From the NCBI GenBank assembly GCA_905202125.1, contig CAJKQX010000085.1, forward strand, positions 1-9,147: 9,147 bases of DNA, written 5' to 3'. Below the pieces are notes generated by a model that worked only from the letters and a program-made list of their open reading frames with translations, ran no database searches and was not told the origin of the DNA. Of this stretch, positions 1-6,088 are shown in pieces. Origin of the DNA: an uncultured Prevotella sp. (lineage in GTDB: Bacteria; Bacteroidota; Bacteroidia; Bacteroidales; Bacteroidaceae). Each line of letters begins with the position of its first letter. The first letter of the stretch is position 1. Made by a program: the position numbers and the translations under genes.

Positions 1-10
1 TATCGTATTG

Positions 11-134
11 TCTGTTCACGTGTTTTGGGCTTCTATTTGCCGTCTTGTTTCCCGTCTTGTCTCGCCATAGCCCGCTATGCCTTCGACAATACTGTCGCAA
101 TACAACAAATATAATCTCCAAAACAGCCATGAAC
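11..134 (-). repeat. Dispersed intergenic repeat, copy 1 (core 80-134 plus A-poor tail 11-79)
   Basis: Positions 80-134 match 9093-9147 at 54 of 55 bases; the only difference is T versus G inside a small hairpin (CGACA, 4-nt loop, TGTCG at 84-97). To its left, 11-79 contains only five A residues in 69 bases. The second copy has a comparable tract, and both tracts begin with TCTGTT at almost the same distance from the core (69 and 67 bases). Read on the minus strand, the core carries TATATTTG (106-113), an exact TAnnTTTG -7 element, then the hairpin, then a T-poor stretch. A minus-strand frame opens at ATG 130-128 and stays open to the window edge (43 codons). T depletion makes stop codons rare, so I do not call it a gene. 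The tail also holds a small hairpin (CATAG/CTATG, 66-79) and a 12-bp-period direct repeat (CGTCTTGT, about 41-60). Function unknown. Confidence 0.75.
106..113 (-). promoter_or_regulatory. Possible -7 promoter element inside repeat copy 1
   Basis: The minus strand reads TATATTTG, an exact match to the Bacteroidetes -7 consensus TAnnTTTG. No TTG-type -33 element is visible at the expected 17-23 nt upstream, so this rests on an 8-bp match plus its conservation in the second copy at 9119-9126. If active, it would transcribe leftward out of the window through the hairpin and the T-poor tail. Confidence 0.3.
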
Positions 135-252
135 TCTAATGACGATTTGGGTTAAACAAATTTGGACGTAAGGCGACAATATAAAATAATGTGGATGCTT
201 GCAACTTTTATATTATTCATTGCGTCAAACAGTGTGATTAAAGGATGGTAGT

Positions 253-1020
253 ATGAATAAGTATTTGATTTTTTTGATGTCTGCTTTGGTGTTTGTTACA
301 ACATCATGTCGTAATCATGGCAAAGAGTTGAAAGGTCGAGACGATGCCAAAACCATAACAGTGAGCGTGAAATTGAATCCCGGTTATTTCTCGCGTATTA
401 TGATGGATACCCCGTATGAGGTGATTTTCTCTCAGAAAGATAGTGTGTCTGTTCGTATTGAGGGACTGAAGGAGAATTTATCAAAGGTGAAAATTTCTTG
501 TTCAGACGGAATATTGACCATCAGGAACAAATCTTTTGGAAATAACATGTTTTCGAACGATGGCTCGAGCGTGAGTATTTACATCTCCTCGCCAGACCTT
601 ACAGATATCATATTGAGAGGGGCCGGCGATTTCAATGTAGTGAGCGACATTGACACGGATACATTGAATATATGTTTGCAGGGTGCCGGAGATATCGGTT
701 TCGGCAATATTGTGTGTGATGTGCTGCGCGCTGAGCTCAATGGTAGCGGGGATATCGGCGCCGAGCGCGTCAAATGTGTTTCTGCCGTGCTTAGACTTAT
801 GGGAGCCGGCGAGATGGATTTTGGCTTACAGAACGTGGATTATACCGATGTGAAACTGATAGGAACGGGAGACATCGACATAGATTTCGATCATTGCCGA
901 TTTGCAAAGTGTAGCCTTTGGGGCATTGGCGATATGACATTAAGCGGTACATTAAGTAGGCTGGATAAGGAAAAAAGAGGTACCGGCAGGATATCCGACA
1001 ATGGACTGAATATGGAGTGA
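253..1020 (+). CDS. DUF2807 (GIN-domain) lipoprotein with GxGD repeats
   Basis: A 255-residue exported protein. Residues 1-18 form a lipoprotein-type signal peptide (MNK, hydrophobic core, TTSC) with the likely lipidated cysteine at Cys19. T at -3 is a mild departure from the classic lipobox. The mature part carries seven regularly spaced glycine turns: GAGD 123-126, GAGD 144-147, GSGD 164-167, GAGE 184-187, GTGD 204-207, GIGD 224-227 and a final degenerate GTGR 243-246, at 19-21 residue spacing. This is the pattern of the DUF2807 'head GIN domain' family, which folds as a repetitive beta structure and is common in Bacteroidetes envelopes. The molecular function is not established. The start is the first ATG before the signal peptide. 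No PspC-like or other usual envelope-stress partner is next to it in the window, so it appears monocistronic. I saw no convincing TAnnTTTG promoter upstream. Confidence 0.88.
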   Translation: MNKYLIFLMSALVFVTTSCRNHGKELKGRDDAKTITVSVKLNPGYFSRIMMDTPYEVIFSQKDSVSVRIEGLKENLSKVKISCSDGILTIRNKSFGNNMFSNDGSSVSIYISSPDLTDIILRGAGDFNVVSDIDTDTLNICLQGAGDIGFGNIVCDVLRAELNGSGDIGAERVKCVSAVLRLMGAGEMDFGLQNVDYTDVKLIGTGDIDIDFDHCRFAKCSLWGIGDMTLSGTLSRLDKEKRGTGRISDNGLNME

Positions 1021-1042
1021 GTGTTTATTGCAACACTCACTC
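1015..1042 (+). terminator. Perfect 11-bp hairpin over the stop codon of the DUF2807 gene
   Basis: GAGTGAGTGTT (1015-1025) pairs perfectly with AACACTCACTC (1032-1042) across a 6-nt loop. The left arm includes the last codon and the TGA stop. It sits between two convergent genes. It lacks a strong T-run on either strand, so it may act with the next hairpin, or serve as a 3'-end stabiliser rather than a classic terminator. Confidence 0.6.
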
Positions 1043-1053
1043 TGTTTATCATA

Positions 1054-1087
1054 GGTGGCTTTAAAACTGCCACCACTTTTTCTTTTT
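1054..1087 (+). terminator. Intrinsic terminator for the DUF2807 gene, inside the 3' end of the convergent gene
   Basis: GGTGGC (1054-1059) and GCCACC (1069-1074) form a GC-rich stem with a 9-nt loop. A tract of five T, C, five T follows at 1077-1087. In the plus direction this has the form of a rho-independent terminator. The same bases encode the C-terminal Lys-run and WWQF of the minus-strand HAD gene. On the minus strand the hairpin is not followed by a T-run. Confidence 0.6.
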
Positions 1088-1492
1088 AGCGCTACTGTCA
1101 TTGAAATGATTGGTGCGGAGCTTTTCTTTCATAATTTGCGCCAATGTCTTATTGTCGTGCACGATTTGATAGATGGTGCCCCAATCGGGCATTCCTCCGA
1201 TATTGCGGTCGTCAATGAATAGTTCGGCCTTTATCTTGCGGGAGTAGTTGCGATTGTGTTCTGCTTTTTCTTCCGGAAAATCTTTGTTGACCGCATAAAA
1301 CTCAACCCCTCGTTCTCTGCACCAGTTTACGGCTTCTTCGAGTGCCCGGCCTTCGCGTACGGTCCATAAAATCAATCGGTGACGTTCGTTTATCAACATA
1401 CGAAGGGTCTCCGTGGCAAACGGCATCTCTTCGCCTATGGCGGGATATTTGTTCTCGACGATGGTGCCGTCAAAATCTACTGCTATTGTCAT
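1061..1492 (-). CDS. Small HAD-superfamily hydrolase (BT0820-like phosphatase)
   Basis: A 143-residue cytosolic protein beginning MTIAVDFDGTI. HAD motif I is DFDGT at 6-10: Asp6 is the expected nucleophile and Asp8 the acid/base. Motif II is probably Thr44 in LILWTVREG, a basic residue near 86-88 would serve as motif III, and motif IV is the acidic pair Asp94-Asp95 in LFIDDRNIGG. No large cap domain is present, so it is a minimal HAD phosphatase, at the usual length for the Bacteroidetes family that includes the structurally solved B. thetaiotaomicron BT_0820. Substrate is not known. It lies 177 nt downstream of the Wzc-like gene on the same strand, but a strong terminator intervenes, so it probably has its own promoter, which I could not locate. 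The C-terminal KKKKWWQF is a basic, aromatic tail. A phosphosugar or nucleotide substrate is plausible but only inferred. Confidence 0.85.
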   Translation of the reverse strand: MTIAVDFDGTIVENKYPAIGEEMPFATETLRMLINERHRLILWTVREGRALEEAVNWCRERGVEFYAVNKDFPEEKAEHNRNYSRKIKAELFIDDRNIGGMPDWGTIYQIVHDNKTLAQIMKEKLRTNHFNDSSAKKKKWWQF

Positions 1493-1548
1493 CTTGATTC
1501 TCTTTTTATGATTTTACTGTTTGGTTTGTTCAGAATGGAATAAACAAA

Positions 1549-1600
1549 ATTGGAATTGATTCCTGTGAATGACAATCACTCACATGGAATCAATTCCAAT
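1549..1600 (-). terminator. Strong terminator of the rfbA-wzc unit
   Basis: A perfect 15-bp inverted repeat (1549-1563 with 1586-1600) continues after a single bulged base into a further 5-bp stem (1564-1568 with 1580-1584), with an 11-nt loop. On the minus strand it is followed by TTTGTTTATT, a T-rich tail. It lies 69 nt after the stop of the Wzc-like gene and before the HAD gene, so it should end transcription of the polysaccharide unit. Confidence 0.75.
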
Positions 1601-1669
1601 GATTATTTCATCTTATTTCGATTTTTAATCGAACGGTCATTATCTTTACTGATTTTGACTTTGATTACA

Positions 1670-4090
1670 TCAGTAGCTCTTGTACGATCCGTAGTTCTTG
1701 TACGAACCGTAGTTCTTGTAATAGTAGTCGTATTTCTTCTTTGAGGTGTCGATGCCATTGATGGCCACGCACATCATCGGAAGTTTCTTTTCGGCGTTCA
1801 ACTTGTTGATAAGTTCGAATGCAGTCTTGCGAGTGTAGTCAGCGCGGCAGATGTAGACTGTGACGTCGGCTGTACGACCGATATGCAATGTGTCTGACAC
1901 GAGACCTACGGGCGCAGTGTCGATGATGATGTAGTCGTATTTCTGTTTGAGAATCTCAAACACGGAGTCGAATGATTCGCGTGAAAGAAGCTCGGTGGGG
2001 TTGGGCGGTATCGGACCGGCCATGAGTAGGTCGAGATTCTTGTTTACTCCTGACGGTACTATTTGGGCCTCTACGTCTTTCTCTGTGGGCTTGTTGAGCG
2101 AAAGCAGTCGTGTGATACCATGTGTGTGGTCATCGATCTCAAACAACTCTGCCAGACGCGGCTTTCGGATATCCAGTCCGATGAAGATGACCTTTTTCTC
2201 CAACAGGGCGAAACTTATCGCGAGGTTGGATGCAGAGAATGTCTTTCCTTCTCCGGAGTCGGAGGATGTGAACATGATGGTCTTCTGATCCTCTTTCAGC
2301 ATGAACATGATGTTGGTACGCATCGAGCGGAATACTTCTTCCATCCTGTTGTTTTGGTTCTCGTGCACTACAATGTCGGCTTTGGACTTGTCCTCGTTTT
2401 TGGCAGTGTAGATATCGGCAATGATGGGCAATGATGTGAGTTTCTCAACATCATCGTGGCCTTCAATCTTGGTACGGAGTAATCTCTGCAGGAAGAGTAT
2501 GGAGAACGGTATGGCAAGTCCGAGCACCAATGCTATCATCATGATATTGTTGTTCTTGGGACTTATCTTGCCGGCGAATTGCGGGTCGTCTATCAGTTTG
2601 CCTTTATCCGCTGTCGATGCCAGAGAAATGGAGTTCTCCTCACGTTTCTGAAGCAGAATGAGATAAAGTCCGGATTTCACGGTCTGCTGACGGCCTATCT
2701 GGCTGAGGATACGTTCCTGCTCTGGTGTCGAGAGGATTTGTCCTGAATATTTTCCGTATTGCTGTACGACGCTGTTGCGCTGTATCTCCATTTCGCGGCG
2801 TGTCTGTCGGATGGTGTTGCGGATGTTGTTTGCCAAGTCGTCAAGCTGTGCGGTGAGTGGTGTGATCACGGGGCTTATCTCGCTGGCGCTACGGAGCATG
2901 CGGTTGCGTTCGAGAGCAATTTCGTTGTATTTGGCGATAAGCTGAATGGCAGTCTGGTTGGTCAAACCCACATTGGACGGCAGAGCCTGATATTTGTTTT
3001 CGGGACGGTCCATGTATTCGCTGATACTTCTCAACAAATCTATCTGTGTGTCCGATTCGGCCAGTTTCTGACTGTAAACATCCTGATTCTGTGCCGCCTG
3101 TGTGGTGTTGATGCTCAGTTCGGTGATGCTGTTGCGTCTCTTGTATTCCTCGATGGCTCCTTCAGTGTCGCTGAGCTCTGCGTTGATTTTCTCGAGACGG
3201 CCGTTGATGAACTCTTCGGTGCGTATGGCAATTTCGTTTTTGTCATCGTTTGCCTGACGGTTGTAGCATATTGACAATTGACGGAGGTAATCGATTGCCC
3301 GCTGCGGTATCTCGTCCTTGAAAGTCAAGTTTACGATTGTGGTTGTCTCCATTTGCTGAGCTACGGCAAGAGCACCGGCATATCTGTATGCTGAGTTCTT
3401 AGGTGAGTTAACCGTGGCGGTGAAGACCTCGCCTTCATTCATATTTCCCAATTTGTTGGATGTCAATATCAGTACACCGGCATGAGTATTGATAGTCGTT
3501 GGGAAATGGTCTGTTGTTTTGGAAAAACTGTACAATTTCGGACCAGCAGTCGTGTTGGCCGGAGCGAAATTGTATGTACCATTAATAATGTATTTAGCCC
3601 CGGAACGCTGTATTTCCATGGAAATCGGACTTTCCAGCAGTTCGAGATGTTTGTGGTCGATGTCCACGGTGACGGGTTGGGTCTTATATAAAGAAACCTC
3701 TTTGATTGTTCCTTTTCTGGTGTAGGATGTGTACAGTTTGAGGTCTCTTACCACTTGTTCGGACAATGTCAATGATTTCAGTATCTCAATTTCGTTGTCA
3801 ATACCCATTGAGTTGCTCACGGTTCCCAGATTGGCAGCCGCCGCAAGTGTCGAACTACGTCTGCTGTATTTGTCATTATCGTCTTTGATAAGGATTTTTG
3901 CTGTTGCCTGATACTGTGGCGTCGTGTATCGTAAGTAAGCCAAAGCTGCGCCGACGCATATTATCAATGACAGGACAAACCATTTCCAATTGACAATGAC
4001 AAGTGTGTATAAGGATTTGATGTCAAACGAACCACTCTCCTCATTTGGGTCGTTCACACTATATAATCCGGCAATTTTGTTTTCTTCCAT
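1670..4090 (-). CDS. wzc: Wzc-like polysaccharide co-polymerase / autophosphorylating tyrosine kinase
   Basis: An 806-residue inner-membrane protein controlling chain length and export of a surface polysaccharide. The cytoplasmic N-terminus leads to a first membrane segment (about 36-53). A long periplasmic Wzz-type region with predicted coiled coils (about 285-345 and 385-445) follows, then a GNVR-like stretch (about 456-486) and a second membrane segment (about 515-535). The cytoplasmic BY-kinase domain shows the EEVFRSMRTN oligomerisation motif (584-593), Walker A SSDSGEGKT (609-617), Walker A' FIGLDIRKP (636-644, Asp640) and Walker B IIIDTAPVG (721-729, Asp724). The C-terminus is a tyrosine cluster with nine Tyr in the last 20 residues (787, 789-791, 794, 797, 800, 803, 806), the expected autophosphorylation sites. 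Kinase and co-polymerase are fused in one chain, as in proteobacterial Wzc, and the length is typical. It follows rfbA by 34 nt, so the two are probably co-transcribed. No Wza-type outer-membrane export gene is adjacent. Confidence 0.93.
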   Translation of the reverse strand: MEENKIAGLYSVNDPNEESGSFDIKSLYTLVIVNWKWFVLSLIICVGAALAYLRYTTPQYQATAKILIKDDNDKYSRRSSTLAAAANLGTVSNSMGIDNEIEILKSLTLSEQVVRDLKLYTSYTRKGTIKEVSLYKTQPVTVDIDHKHLELLESPISMEIQRSGAKYIINGTYNFAPANTTAGPKLYSFSKTTDHFPTTINTHAGVLILTSNKLGNMNEGEVFTATVNSPKNSAYRYAGALAVAQQMETTTIVNLTFKDEIPQRAIDYLRQLSICYNRQANDDKNEIAIRTEEFINGRLEKINAELSDTEGAIEEYKRRNSITELSINTTQAAQNQDVYSQKLAESDTQIDLLRSISEYMDRPENKYQALPSNVGLTNQTAIQLIAKYNEIALERNRMLRSASEISPVITPLTAQLDDLANNIRNTIRQTRREMEIQRNSVVQQYGKYSGQILSTPEQERILSQIGRQQTVKSGLYLILLQKREENSISLASTADKGKLIDDPQFAGKISPKNNNIMMIALVLGLAIPFSILFLQRLLRTKIEGHDDVEKLTSLPIIADIYTAKNEDKSKADIVVHENQNNRMEEVFRSMRTNIMFMLKEDQKTIMFTSSDSGEGKTFSASNLAISFALLEKKVIFIGLDIRKPRLAELFEIDDHTHGITRLLSLNKPTEKDVEAQIVPSGVNKNLDLLMAGPIPPNPTELLSRESFDSVFEILKQKYDYIIIDTAPVGLVSDTLHIGRTADVTVYICRADYTRKTAFELINKLNAEKKLPMMCVAINGIDTSKKKYDYYYKNYGSYKNYGSYKSY
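1673..1717 (-). repeat. 18-bp tandem repeat encoding the tyrosine tail
   Basis: About two and a half units of an 18-bp repeat (1673-1690, 1691-1708, partial 1709-1717) encode the repeating NYGSYK block at the end of the Wzc-like kinase. The two full units differ at a few bases. The period is a multiple of three, so gain or loss of a unit would keep the frame and change the number of phosphorylatable tyrosines by two. Confidence 0.75.
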
Positions 4091-4124
4091 TTTTCCTTAT
4101 TGTTATTGTGGTTTGATTTTGTAT

Positions 4125-5000
4125 TTATTCTCCTGCAAGTCGCATCAGGTATTGACCGTAAGCGTTTTTGATCATCGGCTGAGCAGCCTTCTTGAGTTGG
4201 TCTTTATCTATCCATCCCTTTTTGTATGCTATCTCCTCAAGACATGCCACTTTGAGCCCTTGTCGTTTCTCTATGACCTCGATGAATGTGCTCGCCTCGG
4301 AAAGACTGTCGTGTGTTCCTGTGTCAAGCCAAGCGATGCCGCGTTGCAATGTCTGTACTTTCAGTCGTTTTTGTGATAGATACTCCTGATTGACGGTTGT
4401 GATTTCAAGTTCGCCTCGCTTGCTCGGTTTGATGTTTCTGGCAATCTCGACAACGCTGTTGGGGTAGAAATAAAGTCCCACGACGGCATAATTGCTTTTG
4501 GGCTTTTCCGGTTTCTCCTCTATACTGAGGCAGTTGCCGCTCTCGTCAAACTCGGCCACACCATATCTTTCGGGGTCGTTGACGTAATAACCGAATATCG
4601 TGGCTTTATGCTCTTGCTCGGTGATTTGAACGCTTTGGCGCAATATCGAAGAAAAGCCAGCACCATAAAAAATGTTGTCACCCAATACAAGACAGACACT
4701 GTCGTCTTTGATGAAATCAGCACCGATGATGAATGCCTGTGCCAATCCTCCGGGATAAGGCTGCTCCGCGTACTCAAAATGTACTCCGATTTCGCTTCCA
4801 TCGCCTAACAGACGTTTAAATATTGGAAGATCTGATGGTGTGGAAATGATCAATATTTCTTTGATATCAGCCAACATCAGTACCGATATCGGATAATAAA
4901 TCATTGGCTTATCAAAAATGGGAATCAACTGTTTGCTGATTCCTTTTGTGATTGGGTACAATCGTGTGCCTGAACCTCCAGCAAGAACAATACCTTTCAT
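4125..5000 (-). CDS. rfbA: Glucose-1-phosphate thymidylyltransferase
   Basis: A 291-residue cytosolic enzyme joining glucose-1-phosphate and dTTP to dTDP-glucose and pyrophosphate, the first step of dTDP-L-rhamnose and related dTDP-deoxysugar synthesis. The N-terminal nucleotide-binding signature LAGGSGTRLYP spans 6-16 (Arg13). It is followed by SKQLIPIFDKPMIYYP (22-37, Lys23), the metal-binding Asp108 in LGDNIFYG, the sugar-binding EEKP at 161-164 and WLDTGTHDSL (224-233, Asp226). The length (about 290) and the full motif set match the RmlA/RfbA family well, and nothing looks truncated. It is the first gene of the unit, 34 nt ahead of the Wzc-like gene. The other rml genes (rfbB, C, D) are absent here, so the pathway must be completed elsewhere. 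Transcription probably starts from the -7 element at 5128-5135, giving a leader of about 120 nt. Confidence 0.95.
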   Translation of the reverse strand: MKGIVLAGGSGTRLYPITKGISKQLIPIFDKPMIYYPISVLMLADIKEILIISTPSDLPIFKRLLGDGSEIGVHFEYAEQPYPGGLAQAFIIGADFIKDDSVCLVLGDNIFYGAGFSSILRQSVQITEQEHKATIFGYYVNDPERYGVAEFDESGNCLSIEEKPEKPKSNYAVVGLYFYPNSVVEIARNIKPSKRGELEITTVNQEYLSQKRLKVQTLQRGIAWLDTGTHDSLSEASTFIEVIEKRQGLKVACLEEIAYKKGWIDKDQLKKAAQPMIKNAYGQYLMRLAGE

Positions 5001-5127
5001 TATTTTTTAAATTTAATGTATTTCTCTTTTGTCAATCTGCATTTTTATTCTTTATTTTTACTTTGTAGATTTTGTGTTTCAATAAAATAAATGCGAATCA
5101 CATCTACATCGATCGAATAATATGCGG

Positions 5128-5153
5128 CAAAATTACAAATAAAAGTTGACAAA
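5128..5153 (-). promoter_or_regulatory. Candidate promoter of rfbA-wzc
   Basis: The minus strand reads TAATTTTG at 5135-5128, an exact match to the Bacteroidetes -7 element TAnnTTTG. A TTTG at 5153-5150 could be a -33 element, but the 14-nt spacer is shorter than the usual 17-23. The call therefore rests mainly on the -7 match and on its location upstream of rfbA. Confidence 0.45.
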
Positions 5154-5207
5154 CCTATTGAATTGATTATAAAATCTTTTGTTTTACGCTCATTTCATGC
5201 TGTTTTA

Positions 5208-5227
5208 TGATGATTCTTGATGATTCC
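5208..5227 (+). repeat. Tandem 10-bp direct repeat upstream of the 5328 promoter
   Basis: TGATGATTCT is followed directly by TGATGATTCC (9 of 10 identical). It ends 26 nt before the -33 element of the plus-strand promoter, where an activator could bind on one face of the helix. No known regulator is recognised, and chance remains possible in AT-rich DNA. Confidence 0.3.
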
Positions 5228-5253
5228 GTTTCTTTCTTTTTGTATGCAAATAT

Positions 5254-5284
5254 TTTGAGTATTAAATATATTATTGTAATTTTG
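5254..5284 (+). promoter_or_regulatory. Bacteroidetes-type promoter for the 5328 gene
   Basis: TTTG (5254-5257), a 19-nt spacer and TAATTTTG (5277-5284) fit the Bacteroidetes sigma-ABfr promoter TTTG-N19-TAnnTTTG exactly. Transcription should start near 5291, about 37 nt ahead of the ATG. Confidence 0.7.
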
Positions 5285-5327
5285 CCGTATAATTAGAACT
5301 TTAATTTTTTATTTAAATTATTTCAAT

Positions 5328-5951
5328 ATGAGTTTTTTATCTGGACTTTTCAGAAAAAAAGATAGTGCAAAAGTCGGTGGTATGGAGGATTTCATGCACC
5401 TTGTCCGAGTATATTTTCAGGCGTCCATCGCTTGTAATTTAGGCATTACCAACTTATCCATGCTTCCCGACCTGCGTGTTTTCAAATCAAGCCTTCATGT
5501 TCCGACAGTCAACAATAAACTGGGAATGGGCGAGAAAACGCATTGCCGAAAGATGCTTAAGGATCTGTATCAGGTGAATGATCTCTTTTTCAAGGAGATT
5601 GATGCGAGCATCAAGAAGAATTGTCGCAAATTGCAGGACATTCAGACTTATCTGATTCAATTTCAAGGTTTCACGCAAGACTTGATGATGCTCATGGGCA
5701 ACCTCATGAAATTCAAGTTGCGTATGCCGTCTTTCTTCAAGAGCGCCATTTATAAGATGACCGAAAAAACTGTTTCCGATATTTTCACGAAAAACGATTA
5801 TACGGATATGGGCGTCATGAAGACCGTTGTGGCAATACGTCAGTATGACAAACGACTCGGATTCTCTCAGCAATGGATTACGGATTTTGTATATCAGGTT
5901 GTAATGCTTGCCAAGAAGGAACCCAAAGCTGCCGAAACTGATGATAAATAG
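5328..5951 (+). CDS. Conserved-looking helical protein of unknown function
   Basis: A 207-residue protein that I cannot assign to a named family. There is no signal peptide. The first ten residues (MSFLSGLFRK) could form a short amphipathic helix before a basic patch (KKDSAK). The rest looks mainly alpha-helical and rich in Lys, Met and Phe. Visible stretches include ACNLGITNLSMLPDLRVFK (35-53), a GEKTHCRKMLKDLYQVNDLFFKEI region (68-91), a Met-rich helix MMLMGNLMKFKLRM (120-133) and a polar Lys/Glu/Asp tail (196-207). No catalytic or metal motif stands out. The start is supported by an ideal promoter 44 nt upstream. It sits alone, divergent from rfbA and 137 nt ahead of the zapA cluster, which has its own promoter. 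The lack of low-complexity sequence and normal codon use suggest a real protein; a cytosolic or peripheral-membrane location is inferred. Confidence 0.75.
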   Translation: MSFLSGLFRKKDSAKVGGMEDFMHLVRVYFQASIACNLGITNLSMLPDLRVFKSSLHVPTVNNKLGMGEKTHCRKMLKDLYQVNDLFFKEIDASIKKNCRKLQDIQTYLIQFQGFTQDLMMLMGNLMKFKLRMPSFFKSAIYKMTEKTVSDIFTKNDYTDMGVMKTVVAIRQYDKRLGFSQQWITDFVYQVVMLAKKEPKAAETDDK

Positions 5952-5969
5952 TAATATCTGATTCATGAT

Positions 5970-5993
5970 AAAGTATCTCCCGGATTATACTTT
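5970..5993 (+). terminator. Weak candidate terminator after the 5328 gene
   Basis: AAAGTAT (5970-5976) pairs with ATACTTT (5987-5993) across a 10-nt loop, 18 nt after the stop codon. The stem is short and AT-rich and only one further T follows, so this is a weak call supported mainly by position. Confidence 0.3.
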
Positions 5994-6039
5994 TGAAAGA
6001 ATCTATTTATTATGTAAAAAGAATTATTCGGAATATAAA

Positions 6040-6071
6040 TTTGGAGTTGTCAATTAATTCAGTTAATTTTG
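6040..6071 (+). promoter_or_regulatory. Bacteroidetes-type promoter for the coiled-coil/zapA/rny operon
   Basis: TTTG (6040-6043), a 20-nt spacer and TAATTTTG (6064-6071) match the Bacteroidetes promoter consensus. The ATG at 6089 lies 17 nt after the -7 element, giving a leader of only about 10 nt. Confidence 0.65.
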
Positions 6072-6088
6072 TAGCAAAATAATAATCT

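Larger units (their letters stand above)
5001..5327. other. Divergent intergenic control region between rfbA and the 5328 gene
   Basis: This 327-bp AT-rich gene-free stretch separates two divergently transcribed genes. It holds a predicted promoter for each direction, and the two share the 14-mer TTGTAATTTTGCCG in opposite orientation (5125-5138 on the minus strand, 5274-5287 on the plus strand). A 10-bp near-exact tandem repeat lies at 5208-5227, and TCGATCGA occurs near 5109-5116. I see no ORF, tRNA or recognisable riboswitch in it. Confidence 0.6.

Noticed and set aside
129..155. Eight-codon plus-strand leader peptide (MNSNDDLG) starting at the edge of repeat copy 1
   Set aside because: Very short, no ribosome-binding or attenuator structure after it, and no amino-acid bias. 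It cannot be compared with copy 2 because the window ends there.
158..190. Promoter for the DUF2807 gene (TTTG at 161-164 and TAAAATAA at 182-189)
   Set aside because: The downstream part lacks the TTTG of the -7 consensus; only a partial match, so not listed as a feature.
1550..1744. Open frame of 64 codons on the plus strand
   Set aside because: It runs through the wzc terminator hairpin and the antisense of the tyrosine tail; the Val/Leu-rich tail is the antisense of Tyr codons. No independent support.
2759..3274. Plus-strand frame of 171 codons opposite wzc
   Set aside because: It is the shadow of the coiled-coil region of the Wzc-like protein, with no promoter and no recognisable domain.
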